Origin: Macrobrachium rosenbergii
Taxonomy: Eukaryota > Arthropoda > Malacostraca > Decapoda > Palaemonidae
Reading direction: 5' to 3'
Length of the DNA: 64,000 bases
Assembly: GCF_040412425.1 (NCBI RefSeq)
Contig: NC_089741.1
Location: forward strand, 39,456,038 to 39,520,037
Below, piece after piece: positions 49,240-63,769 of the stretch (positions are counted from its first letter, which is position 1; the number at the start of each line of letters is the position of its first letter). A model generated the notes under the pieces. The model saw only the letters and a list, made by a program, of their open reading frames with translations, had not been told where the DNA came from and ran no database searches. A program made the position numbers and the translations under genes.

Positions 49240-50240
49240 TGAGTTGGCTGTGATACAGACGAGCGAACTGTGCTACGAGGGGGCGAATATGTTGCAAAGG
49301 AGAGGAGGTTATTGCAAATAATGCAGGTGTTGTTGCAGAGGAATGAAGTATAAGTGAACTGTGTTGTAAATGAGCGAATTATTGCAAAGGACTGCATTGT
49401 ATTGCAAAGGAGTGAATTATGTGGTAGAAAGGTGAATTATGCTGCAAATCTGTAAAGCATGTTGTAAATCAGTGATTGGTGTTACAAAAGAGTACATTAT
49501 GTTGCAAAATAGTGAAGTTCGTTGTTAAGGAGGGAATCATGTTGCAGAGGAGTGAACTATGTTGTAAAGGAATGCATTATGTTTCAAGGGATGGAATTCT
49601 GTTGCAGAAGAGTGAAGTATGTTTTAAAGTAGTAAGTCATGTTGCAAAGGATTGCATTATTTTTTAAAGGAATTAACTTTGATGTAAAGGAGATAATTAC
49701 AATATGTTGAAATTGAGCGAATTATATTATGCAGTGTGAATTATGTTGCAATGAAGTGAACTTTATTGCAGAGGAGCGAATTGTTACCAAGGAGTCAATT
49801 TTGTTGTAAAGGAGGGAAGTTTGTTACAAAGGAGTGAATTGTGTTGGAAAGAAGTGAATTTCCTTTGCAAAAGAGGGAACTATGTTGCAGAGGAGTGAAT
49901 TATTTTGCAGAGGAGTGAATTATGTTGTAAAGGAGTTAACTTCGTTGTAAAGGAGTGAATTAAGTTGTAAAGGAGTTAACTTCGTTGTAAAGGAGTGAAT
50001 TATGTTGTAAAGGAGTTAACTTCGTTGTAAAGGAGTGAATTATGTTGTAAAGGAGTGAATTATGTTGTAAAGGAGTTAACTTTGTTGTAAAGGAGTGAAT
50101 TGTGTTGTACAGGAGTTAAGTTTGTTGTAAAGGAGTGAATTATGTTGTAAAGGAGTTGACTTTGTTGTAAAGGAGTGAATTGTGTTGTAAAGGAGTTATG
50201 TTGCAAAGCAATGTATTATGGCGCGAAGGAGTGCCTCATG
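49240..50240. repeat. 20-bp minisatellite, ~50 copies, with 40-bp higher order
   Basis: Unit AGGAGTGAATTATGTTGTAA with drift at both ends. In the centre (about 49920-50180) units alternate GAGTGAATTATGTTGTAAAG and GAGTTAACTTCGTTGTAAAG, giving a 40-bp higher-order unit repeated about six times. Confidence 0.9.
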
Positions 50241-50327
50241 TTGCAAAATAGTCAAGGAGGCCAGTCTGGCTTGACCCTTTCATGCCCCCAAAGCCGCTCG
50301 ATTCTCACTGGGAAACCTCAGAAGTCC

Positions 50328-50330
<3 letters not shown>

Positions 50331-50395
<65 letters not shown>
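50331..50395. repeat. (CT)n microsatellite
   Basis: About 32 units. Unique DNA follows to 50899. Confidence 0.95.
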
Positions 50396-50396
<1 letters not shown>

Positions 50397-50899
50397 ACAA
50401 CAGTAACAACAAAAACGGTACGAGTTCAAATGCAAGAAATATGATTAGAATTGTTTGATTTTTTTACTGAATTACACAGCCAATTCGTATAGTCTTTTTT
50501 CAACAATTGAATTTGTTTTAAAAATTAAAGTATTATCCACTCTCAGTTGGCGGAGTGTTTTTTTTAATACTTAGATTTTTTTTCTATTCTCTTTCTGAGG
50601 GAATTCTTGAGGTAATGTCGTGTAATACTGTATACTTTATATAAGGTATTGTGCGTACGTATTTACATATATTCTCCAATGGAAATTAGTGTAACTTGAA
50701 GTGATAGATAATTTTTTGGGGTGTGGGCATACTTATGTGGATTTTCAGAGCTTGTGTCAAAGGTTGCACTAGGCATTTTGTGAACAGTATTTCAACAGCT
50801 TTCATGCAATGAATGACACTTCTGTAATTCAACTTCAGTTATTCTGGAAGAAAGGTTAATTTAACATGCGCCTTCTTATGTTATATTTGTTAAATCATA

Positions 50900-51290
50900 G
50901 TTTGGTTCTCTGTAAAGAAAACTATTGTGCCGGCTTTGTCTGTCCGTCGCACTTTTTCTGTCCGCCCTCAGATCTTAAAACTACTGAGGCTAGAGAACAC
51001 TGGGGTGGTAAGTTGATCATCCACCCTCAACCCATCAAACATAACCAAATTACAGTCCTCTAGCCTCAAACTTTTATTTTATTTAAGGTTAAAGTCAGCC
51101 TTAATCGTGCTTCCAGCTTGTGATATAGGACGAACCACGCCGGCCGTTGTTAAAATTTCATGGACCGCGGCTCATACAGCATTATACCGAGACTACCGAA
51201 AGATAAATCTATTTTCGGCGGCCTTGATTCATACGCTGTGGCAGCTGTACCAGAAAACTCGATTATTACCGAAAGATGCTTCGGGCATTT
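50900..51290 (+). mobile_element. Multi-hairpin element, diverged full-length copy (orientation B)
   Basis: Terminal foldback is reduced (TTCTCTGTAAAGAAAAC). One arm of the large hairpin is partly replaced (GAGAACACTGGGGTGGTAAG), so this copy can no longer form the long stem. ATGGACCGCGGCTCAT and CCGAAAGAT/ATTTTCGG blocks remain. The final hairpin reads CCGAAAGATGCTTCGGGC. Confidence 0.8.
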
Positions 51291-51317
51291 TTGGTTTCTT
51301 GTATTCTTTCTTATTTT

Positions 51318-51590
<273 letters not shown>

Positions 51591-51730
51591 GTATGTATCT
51601 ATGTATGAATGCATGTATATACATGCAGTCTTCGAGCACTTTCTTCTTTTTGGTCTTTAACCCTGGGTGTGGACAGGAAGTGGGAGTGTTGTGTGAGAGG
51701 AATTAAGATTCAAGTCCCATCTTTGCCTCG

Positions 51731-51732
<2 letters not shown>

Positions 51733-51795
<63 letters not shown>

Positions 51796-52201
51796 TTCCT
51801 GCCTCCTCATCCTCCTCCGACACCCAAGCGTTTTTCTTTCGATTTATTTTCCATTTCTCTCTCTCTCTCTTTCTCTCGGTTCTTCCATTCGTATTTTCCT
51901 TCTTGCCGCATTCTCTTGCTTTAGACTTGCTTTATTCTTCTTCGTTTATTCTTGATTTATTCTTTGCTTATTCTTTTTTCTTTTCATTCTTTCCTGTTGT
52001 AGACGACCGTGACCTTCCGCATTACGTTATGGGAGTGATCAAGAATGTGAGATGATGGAGAATAAACACTGAATGAGAGAGAGAGAGAGAGAGAGAGAGG
52101 TTTGGCTTCTATCGTGACTGGCAAAACAGTTTATAGACGGAAATATTTATCAGTGGAGACTTGAAACGGACAAAATGTTTATGGCTTACAGAGAGAGAGA
52201 G

Positions 52202-52262
<61 letters not shown>
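51733..52262. repeat. (CT)n, (GA)n and a (GA)n/(CT)n palindrome
   Basis: CT at 51733-51791, GA at 52074-52100. At 52190-52262 GAGAGAGAGAG runs directly into TCTCTCTCTCTC, a perfect dyad. Between 51792 and 52073 the DNA is unique and pyrimidine-rich. Confidence 0.9.
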
Positions 52263-52266
<4 letters not shown>

Positions 52267-52345
52267 GAGTGAGCATTAGCGTGATTTAAAACTTCCACGG
52301 GCTCTGTAATGATAGAGCACAGATGAAAAATTACCCTCACGTTTT

Positions 52346-52346
<1 letters not shown>

Positions 52347-52386
<40 letters not shown>

Positions 52387-52397
52387 CTATTATATAC

Positions 52398-52470
<73 letters not shown>
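52347..52470. repeat. (TA)n array
   Basis: Two TA blocks around TTTTCTATTATATACATA. Confidence 0.95.
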
Positions 52471-52473
<3 letters not shown>

Positions 52474-52750
52474 CAAACAAAACAAACACAGTCAGTTTCA
52501 TGAACAAACCCGCAATGTTACTTTAACTAGTGACAAACATGGACAGAAAACTTTCAGGAAGCAACAAACATAGACATGAAAAAACGTAAAAGGAATAATT
52601 ATGATATATATATATATACATATATATAATTATCGGCATTATTGTGATGTTTTTTCATGTCTTGTTATTTGATTTCTTAACATGTTGTTACTAGTTTTAA
52701 GTGGCATTGCGGGTATATTCGCGAAACTGACTGTTTGTTTTGTTTGTAAA
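52471..52750. repeat. Large inverted repeat, ~120-130-bp arms around a (TA)n centre
   Basis: The left arm (about 52471-52600) reads ACAAACAAAACAAACA, CAGTCAGTTTC, ACCCGCAATG, AACTAGT, GACATGAAAAAAC. The right arm (about 52630-52750) contains the inverted series GTTTTTTCATGTC, ACTAGTT, CATTGCGGGT, GAAACTGACTG, TGTTTGTTTTGTTTGT in matching order and spacing. The centre is ATATATATATACATATATATA. Arms differ by scattered changes and small indels. The right arm also begins the GTTTGTGAAAC-rich region that follows, so the left arm may be an inverted copy of it. Confidence 0.8.
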
Positions 52751-53570
52751 ACGAAGCGTTTCTACGTCGTGTCTTTTAAATTGCGAGTGTAAGCTTTGTT
52801 TGTTTGTGAACAAGAGGTGTTTGTGCTGTAATTGTGAAGCTGACCGCCTCTTGTGCCTCATCAGTGAAACGTGACGTGTTTGTATTTTGTTTATGATTTG
52901 AATTTTTTGCGTTGTTTGTACATCAGGAGGTGTTTGAGCCGTGTTTATGAAATTGGGTTTCCCAGATTACTTGGGAAACAGCAGCAATCGTTTGTGCCTG
53001 GTTTGTGAAACTGGATGTTTGTCTTCTTGTTAATGAAACGAGTTAATTTTGTGCAATAACTACGCAGCCGGACATGTTTGTGTCTTGTTTGTGAAAGTTA
53101 AATTTTTTCTTATATGTGCAACAGGGCTTGTTTGTGAATTTTGATGTTCGCATATTACCTGCGATAGTGGACGTGTCTGTATATTACATGCGAAATAGGA
53201 CGTGTTTGTATCTCGTTCGAAACCATACGTTTGTTCCATGTTTGTGAAACTGGAAGTATTTTACTTTTATATTTTGAGTTTTGTGTACTTGTTTGTGAAA
53301 GTTTTTGTGTTATTTGTTATACAGGACATATTTGTGAAAGTGGACGTGTTAGTATCTCGTCTGAAACGATATGTTTGTGCATTCCCTGTTTGTGTGAAAC
53401 TGTTTGTGTTTTACTTTTATTTGAGAGTTTTTTGTGAAAATTTTTTTGTTATGTTTTAAACAGACCATATTTGTGAAAGTGTGCTTGTTTGTATATCGTC
53501 TGAAACAGACAAGTTTGTGCAATGTTTGTGAAAATGTTTGTGTTTTACTTTTATTTGTAATTTTTTTGTG
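52751..53570. repeat. Degenerate minisatellite rich in TGTTTGTGAAAC
   Basis: GTTTGTGAAA(C/G) with GGACGTGTTTGT, GTATCTCGT and CTGAAAC(G/A)A words recurs at 30-60-base spacing. Near 53200-53470 a ~125-130-bp unit is visible twice (TATCTCGT then GAAAC, then TACTTTTATTTGAGTTTTTT-like). Confidence 0.65.
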
Positions 53571-53850
53571 AAATGTTTTGTGCGTTATATGTCAAGATAA
53601 GCATTTGTTTGTGTTAATACACAAAATTTTTGTGTTAGATGTTAAACACAACATTTTTGTGTTAAATGTTAAAAAATTTTTTTGTGTTAAATGTTACACA
53701 CAGCATTTTTTCCGTTTAATGTTAAGCACAGCATTTTTTGTGTTAAATGTTAAACACAGCTTTTTTTGTGTTAAATGTTAAACACAGCATTTTTTCTATG
53801 TTAAATGTTAAACATAACATTTTTGTTAAATGTTAAACAGAAAATGTCCT
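53571..53850. repeat. ~28-bp minisatellite (TTTTTGTGTTAAATGTTAAA then CACAGCAT)
   Basis: About eight copies, with ACAACATT, ACACAGCA and ATAACATT variants. Unique DNA then continues to 54099. Confidence 0.85.
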
Positions 53851-54098
53851 TTATATATCTCATCTGAAACGACGCCTTTGTGCAAGACATATCTGTGAAC
53901 CTGCATGTGTGTGTTTGTGTCGTCGTTGCTGTAAAGAGGTCTGTCCTGAGAACTGATTGCTGCATGCAACAGCGTTGTTGCAGCAGGAGCAGCAATCACT
54001 CCGTTACCTGCAACTGGATTACTCTTGCCCCCAGGCTGCTTTGCTCGGCCACAGGTCAGGGTTAACGACAAAAGGTTCCCCGCCTCTGAGAACGTACA

Positions 54099-54099
<1 letters not shown>

Positions 54100-54162
<63 letters not shown>

Positions 54163-54242
54163 AGTGTGAATTGGGAATAAAAGTTTGGATTCGACTCTTT
54201 CTCTCTCAGAGTAATTGGAAATAAGGATTTGAACTTGAATTT

Positions 54243-54291
<49 letters not shown>

Positions 54292-54362
54292 AGTGTGAAT
54301 TAGGAATAAAGGTTTGGATTCGGACTCTTTCTCTCTCAGTGTGTATTTGGAAATAAAGATTT

Positions 54363-54435
<73 letters not shown>

Positions 54436-54507
54436 AGTGTGAATTGGGAATAAAGGTTTGGATTCGAACTCTCTTTCTCTCTCAGTGTGAATTAGGGAAT
54501 AAGATTT

Positions 54508-54559
<52 letters not shown>

Positions 54560-54631
54560 CAGTGTGAATTGGGAATAAAGGTTTGGATTCGAACTCTTTC
54601 TCTCTCCAGTGTGAATTGGGAATAAAGATTT

Positions 54632-54705
<74 letters not shown>

Positions 54706-54870
54706 CAGTGTGAATTGGGAATAAGGTTTTGGATTCAGACTCTTTCTCTCTCCAGTGTGTATTGGGAAATAAAGATTTACTCTCTCTCTCTCTCTCTCTT
54801 CAGTGTGAATTGGGAATAAGGTTTGGTTCAGACTCTTTCTCTCTCCAGTGTGTATTGGGAATAAAGATTT

Positions 54871-54946
<76 letters not shown>

Positions 54947-55015
54947 GTGTGAATTGGGAATAAAGGTTTGGATTCGAACTCTTTCCCTCTCCAGAGTAAT
55001 TGGAAATAAAGATTT

Positions 55016-55090
<75 letters not shown>
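54100..55090. repeat. Composite (CT)n repeat with CAGTGTGAATTGGGAATAAA spacer, ~13 spacer copies
   Basis: Spacers TTCAGTGTGAATTGGGAATA, AAGGTTTGGATTCGAACTCT then TTCTCTCTC alternate with shorter CAGTGTGAATTGGGAATAAA then GATTTGAACT, each pair followed by (CT)n of 15-50 units. This makes a higher-order ~150-bp period and is the longest array of this kind in the window. Confidence 0.95.
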
Positions 55091-55102
<12 letters not shown>

Positions 55103-55448
55103 ACATTCACATGCTCCCTTACTGCAGATGCTGCGATTTCTTTGAGTGATTTGGTGTCAGTGTTGTTGATGAGACTGGGCTTATGCCAGCACGGATTTTA
55201 AATTCTTAGTTATGTTAAGAAATGTTTCGCTTGTTTTTTTTTTTGTGGCGGTTGTTTTTAGTGTGTTGTGTGTTTTTTCTGTTTGGTTTTCCAGCAGAAC
55301 GTCAAAGATTTATTCAGAGATATATCGTTGCTTTTCTAAAGGATTTTGTTACGAAAGAACAGCGCTGATTTTATATTACCCTCAATAGTGAGCTGATACT
55401 TACACACACACATATACGGTATATATATTATAAACATTCATACACACA

Positions 55449-55521
<73 letters not shown>

Positions 55522-55561
55522 GTCATACATATACAGTATATACATGTCGAATTCAGCAGGG
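55091..55561. repeat. Unique DNA with (TA)n at about 55450-55516
   Basis: Contains CTTATGCCAGCACGG at 55179-55193, a word also found near both Arf genes. No gene supported. Confidence 0.6.
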
Positions 55562-55985
55562 ATTGTGGCTATGAAAATCACGTGTATCTGGTAAAAAGTA
55601 ACCAGTAGATTCTATATATGTATTTCAGCATAAAAGGCAGTAAAAACGATTGCCCACTTGGCTACGATGGTGAGGATGGGTCTGTTCCAGCTCTAATAAA
55701 TATATCTGAATTTGACAGGTATATATATAAATTTATATATATACATATAAATATGTACGAGCTGCAATAGACTTTTATCCTCCTCGTTGTCAGGTCGGCA
55801 ACATGACCTCGTTGTGATTATGAGACGCGGGTTCGTTTCTCGCTACTGGACATCATAACTGCTTCAAATTTCTTGCACTTGGATCCAAAGGCTTTGCAGT
55901 GACAAGCGTATCCAAAAAGTGCGAAGAATTCGAGAAGCTAAGAGGTGCATTGTGGCTATTACAGTTACACATTTATAAATTTATT
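55562..55985 (+). mobile_element. Probable second tRNA-like SINE / dispersed repeat
   Basis: GACGCGGGTTCGTTTCTCGC (B-box-like, 55824-55843) follows TCAGGTCGGCAACATGACCT, resembling a tRNA 5' half. The body continues through ACTGGACATCATAACTGCTT and AGGCTTTGCAGTGACAAGCG. ATTGTGGCTAT flanks the region at 55562-55572 and 55949-55959 and may be part of the element or a target duplication. An internal TATA-rich patch (55720-55760) interrupts it. Assigned from resemblance to decapod repeats I know, not from a search. Confidence 0.45.
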
Positions 55986-56365
55986 TATACATACATACAT
56001 ACAAACACAAATAAGGATGTCCGTGTTAAAATTCAGCCCCAAAATAATAATCTTATAGATACAGAACTGGTCATTCTGCTGCACATACTTGTAAAAATAA
56101 TATTGAACAGTCATTGGACCAGACAGCATCGTGACCTCTTATGAATATTCAATGAATGCAGAGAGCAGTCAGAATTTTAATTGTATTAATTATGCGGCGG
56201 TTCAGTGCAAGTATGCAAGATGTGCATTCCTCTTGACGTTTGCGTAGGAACCAGAAGGATTCGGAAGCTGCTCAGTAATATTAATTTGTTTATCTTTGTA
56301 GAACCGTGACAGGTTTTCTTGCTATCTTTGGAACAATATGTCTTATACGTTATAATTTTTAATCT
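55986..56365. other. Unique DNA, no gene seen
   Basis: No tandem repeat or splice-bounded frame. Confidence 0.4.
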
Positions 56366-56766
56366 TTAGTTTTCTGAAAAGAAAACTGTTGTGCCGGCTT
56401 TGTCTGTCTGTCCGCACTTTTTTCTGTCCGCACTTTTTCTGTCCGCCCTCAGATCTTAAAAACTACTGGGGTTAGAGGGCTGCAAATTGGTATGGTGATC
56501 ATCCGCCCTCCAATCATCAAACATACTAAATTGCAGCCCTCTAGCCTCAGTAGCTTTTATTTTATTTAAGGTTAAAGCTAGCTATGATCGTGCTTCTGGC
56601 AACGCAACAACACAGGCCACCATCGCCGGCTGAAAGTTTTATGGACCACGGCTCATACAGCATTATACCGAGACCACCGAAAGATAGATCAGTTTTCGGT
56701 GGCGTTGATTATAAGCTATACAGAAAACTCGATTGCGTCGAAGAAACTTCGGCGCATTTTTTACTT
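56366..56766 (+). mobile_element. Multi-hairpin element, full copy (orientation B)
   Basis: All blocks are present: AGTTTTCTGAAAAGAAAACT, doubled CTGTCCGCACTTTTT, the large hairpin with both arms, ATGGACCACGGCTCAT, CCACCGAAAGATAGATC and GTCGAAGAAACTTCGGCGCA. Substitutions fall mostly at CpG (CG to TG or CA), as expected of a methylated, ageing repeat. Confidence 0.85.
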
Positions 56767-57560
56767 TTTTTCTTACCCTCAGTCATAACTACCGTGCTTA
56801 TTCTCTTCCATTCACTTTTTATTTCCCTCTTAAAGATTATTTTCCTTTTAGTACGCTTCATTCAACAATAGTTGTAATGATGAGAGTATTTCAGTTTATT
56901 CCTTGACAGCAATAACACGATGTAATGAAAAACCGAGGTTAAGAAGAATGAGGTCTTAATAACAGTTTTATTAATAAAAATAGATCAACAATGAAAGAAC
57001 ACTGAACGATGCGTTAATTAACAATGAAACGCCACAGACAACGAGGTTAGAAGTTTGATCCTGAGAATTAAATTAAAAAGACAAAAAGGACACAGTTACT
57101 TACTTAAAAAAAATTGTCTAAATAAAAGACCCCTTTGTAAAGGGAGGATGAAAATGCATGACAGGCCTCGCTGGAAAGCCTTGACAAGTACGGAGAGGCG
57201 TAACGAATGCATGACAAAAGCACACAATGTGAATGCAAGATTAAACAAAAGTCTTTAATACCCTGGAAATTAACTCTAGTTCCAGGACGTAGATCCCCAA
57301 ATACATGTGGGTTAAATTACACAGGTGTTACAAAGGGCACACAAAATCTGTTTATACATTAATTCAAAACCGTACAAGAAGATGATTTGTTCCTAATCAA
57401 TACTGATACTAAATTGGATAGTTGAAGTTTTATATACGAGCATCCAGGACTTTCCTGATGGGTATTAATTTTACTAGTCGATCACGTTATTGTGATGATA
57501 TTTCTCGCTCTGTACATTCTAAATTCAACACATCACAATAATAGTCGTCTTAAGAACTTC
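56767..57560. other. Unique AT-rich DNA, possibly old retroelement sequence
   Basis: Contains AAACAAAAGTCTTTAATACC then CTGGAAATTAACTCTAGTTC and CAGGACGTAGATCCCCAAAT, which read like dispersed-repeat DNA. I cannot classify it, and I see no second copy here. Confidence 0.3.
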
Positions 57561-57830
57561 CAAAAATTTTATTTGCATTCGATGTACATGTCTTCCATAA
57601 AGGAGAGTTGGCTCAGCATTCCCTCCATCCATTCGTACGAACATTCAACATTGGTATCTTGATTCCCATTTACTTTCATAACTCGACTCGTCCTAACATT
57701 CATTTTCAGGTTTCTCTCTCTATAGACACTTACAGTCTCGTTTATCAATCACTGGAGCTTTTCCTCACTACCACCAAGCAACTCTTCTGGAAATACCAAT
57801 TATTCCTCGTGCCCTATCCCATAAACTTTA
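57561..57830 (-). pseudogene. Decayed non-LTR retrotransposon reverse transcriptase fragment
   Basis: Read on the minus strand, one frame gives FPEELLGGSEEKLQ, stop, LINETVSVYRERNLKMNV then RVMKVNGNQD. This is the pattern seen just after the catalytic FADD box of RTE/CR1-like reverse transcriptases (serine-Glu-Glu-Lys-Leu-Gln, then a helix, then Leu-Lys-hydrophobic-Asn). Stops at 57749-57751 and near 57804 interrupt it and the FADD box itself is not intact. It lies downstream of the minus-strand Arf gene and is a dead remnant. Confidence 0.5.
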
Positions 57831-58192
57831 CGCTAAACCTACCAATCTTTCTTATGTATATCAAATTACAAACTTTGCTTTTACTATAAAAAAGAACTGC
57901 TTACCCATAACAACTCTTCTTCTATGTTACTAAACCTCAGAACCTTCCTCTTAACAGTTCTGTCATTAAATTATCTGTAAGTCCCCCTTGTCAGTGTGCA
58001 TATTCATTCTAGCACCCATTTATAAAAACCAAAACACTGTATTGTATTAGATGATCTCATTGTATAGAGCTGTTGGTTTTGCCACCATAGAAAATCCATC
58101 TCTGACGCCACAAACAGGACCCCTGTACTGGGACAGTACAGACTTCTGGAGCAAGTCAAGAGCAATCCTTTGAAAACTCAGCAGAATCCCTC
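57831..58192 (-). other. Probable 3' UTR of the minus-strand Arf-like gene
   Basis: Follows the stop codon directly. No clear polyadenylation signal could be placed, so the transcript end is unknown. Confidence 0.35.
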
Positions 58193-61599
<3,407 letters not shown>

Positions 61600-61679
61600 A
61601 ATTCACTGTGACACAACCTGAAAAATCTAGTCAACAAAAACAGTAGATTCTGTTTCGTACAAACACTTCTGTGATGAGG

Positions 61680-61940
61680 CTTGTGTTCAGTAAAGTTCAG
61701 AGTTCAAGTGTGAGGCTTCTATTAGCAAAGTTTTACGAAGTTCAGCGTCTGGCTTCTGTTCAGCAAAGTTTTTCAGAGTTCCATTGAGGCTTCTGTTCAG
61801 CAAAGGTTTTCAAAGTTCCGCGTGATGCTTCTGTTAAGAAAAGTTTTTCAAAGTTCCACTGAGGCTTCTGGTCAGAAAAGTTTTTCAGAGTTCCATTGAG
61901 GCTTCCGTTCAGCAAAGTTTTTCAAAGTTCAACGTGAAAT
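61680..61940. repeat. ~36-bp minisatellite in the 5' leader of the minus-strand Arf gene
   Basis: Unit GAGGCTTCTGTTCAGCAAAG, then TTTTTCAAAGTTCCA; about seven copies. Homologous leader sequence lies on both sides of it but the array is absent from the plus-strand paralogue. It expanded after the duplication. Confidence 0.85.
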
Positions 61941-62129
61941 CAGACCGTGAATATTTTTACAAGTAAAAATATTCATCAGGAATCACCATCACCGACACTT
62001 CTCTGTGGTCGAAGATCCCTTTCGAGTATCGTAGAATCCATTATTTAAACTTTGAGGGAAAGAAACTGTCAAAAGGGAACGTCAAAATTCCCTCTGTTGT
62101 GTCGAGAGAGACTTATTGTGGTGTGTGTG

Positions 62130-62137
62130 TATATATA
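62130..62137 (-). promoter_or_regulatory. TATA box of the minus-strand Arf-like gene
   Basis: TATATATA 531 bases upstream of the start codon (about 240 without the leader minisatellite). Downstream, GACGTTC (62077-62083) and GACAGTTT (62063-62070) occur in the same order as in the plus copy. Expected transcription start is around 62100-62107. Confidence 0.5.
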
Positions 62138-62224
62138 CGCTTGGGTCAATGCCAAGTGTTGGATGACACTCGTTGAAGGCCCTTGCAACGTGGAGTGTTG
62201 TCAAAATGACTTGCAAGAATCTCG

Positions 62225-62765
62225 TCACTTGATAAGATAAAGGGATGATAACGCGTCATACATTATGTACGTGTGTGCATATATATACGTATATATCTAT
62301 CTATATATATAAAATATATATACATATTGTAAAGGCGTTTGCTTTGCTCTAGACATCTCTAAGTAAATTCTCTCTTTATTCGATAATGAATACCTATTTC
62401 CTAGTTTTTTTTTTTTGTAAACAAAACAAAAGAAAAAAAACTAGATATAAAGGCATATATTGTTAAAACGAGACCACCAGTCGACCCACTCGTTAAATGA
62501 ATACTACCATTAACTAGCTGTTGTTTTTGCTATTAACAATTGCTATAACATTTACAACATCACTCACCTGTGAGCGCGACGCAAGTATGACAAAACGTGT
62601 TGCAACATCTTGCTGAAGGTTACAGGCAGTGAGTCATGCAATCGGAGTTTACGGGAGGGGAAATGGGGTGGGGAGGAGGAGGAGGTGGGTACGTGCCAGA
62701 CGGAGTGGGGAGTTGGGTGTGAAGTGGAGGAGAGATAAGAAGACTCAGTTCAGGGGACAGGAGTA
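62225..62765. other. Spacer between the two inverted Arf copies
   Basis: Unique to the gap. It includes a TA-rich patch (62278-62325) and a CTAGTTTTTTTTTTTT hairpin with its inverted AAAAAAAACTAG (62396-62443). A G-rich stretch at 62640-62740 follows GTGAGTCATGCAATC. No supported gene. Confidence 0.5.
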
Positions 62766-62840
62766 CGCTGACAACTCTTTACTTGACTTCGTGGTCCGCA
62801 ACACGTTGCATTCGATACGTGGCGTTGCTTACTCCGTGCT

Positions 62841-62848
62841 TATATATA
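62841..62848 (+). promoter_or_regulatory. TATA box of the plus-strand Arf-like gene
   Basis: TTATATATACC, 242 bases before the start codon. Preceded by GTGGCGTTGCTTAC, whose counterpart in the minus copy is TTGGCATTGACC. Downstream GACGTTC (62882) and GACAGTTT (62895) match the minus copy. A 7-codon upstream frame (ATG at 62873) may be within the leader. Confidence 0.55.
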
Positions 62849-63089
62849 CCAACGCTAGTTCTCCCGCGACAGATGGCGTTGGACGTTCGTTCCTGACAGT
62901 TTGTTTATTTCGGACTCTCCTCAACAACCGCAGAAGAAGTGTCGGTGATATTCGAGTGCCAACTAGCGATAGCAGTGGACAAATGACGTAGTCACGCGAA
63001 TACAAACTGCCTGATCTCACGGTGCAACTTTGAACGAAACAGACCCGACAGTTTTTGCCGAATAGATTCAAGTTGTGTCCTAGTGAATA

Positions 63090-63156
63090 ATGGGTGCTAT
63101 CCTCAGCGGCATCCTGTCACTAATCAAGGGTCCTGAACCTTGCAGGATCGTGATGG
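63090..63156 (+). CDS. Arf-family small GTPase paralogue, first coding exon (gene continues beyond window)
   Basis: ATG (A at -3, G at +4) begins MGAILSGILSLIKGPEPCRI and ends VM plus one base before donor GTAAG. It has 22 codons plus one base, exactly as in the minus-strand gene. Gly2 and Ser6 form an N-myristoylation signal, and an amphipathic helix follows, as in Arf proteins. The residues just before the P-loop (RIVM) fit the Arf RILM/RIVM position. Identity with the minus-strand first exon is about half at protein level and higher in the leader. The P-loop exon is not in the 844 bases left, so its G3 motif cannot be judged. Confidence 0.75.
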
Positions 63157-63242
63157 GTAAGAGGCTGCTGTTCTGATTGTACGTCTTTACGTCTTCATCA
63201 TTTTAAGTCGTTGGAAAGCTGCCAGTACCTAATTTCTTCATA

Positions 63243-63769
<527 letters not shown>

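Noticed and set aside
55800..55850. Functional tRNA gene
   Set aside because: A B-box-like motif is present but no cloverleaf with paired acceptor stem can be drawn; better read as a SINE head.
62629..63071. Open frames of 80-120 residues on both strands in the Arf promoter region
   Set aside because: They cross the TATA box and the homologous leader shared with the inverted copy, where they are not conserved.
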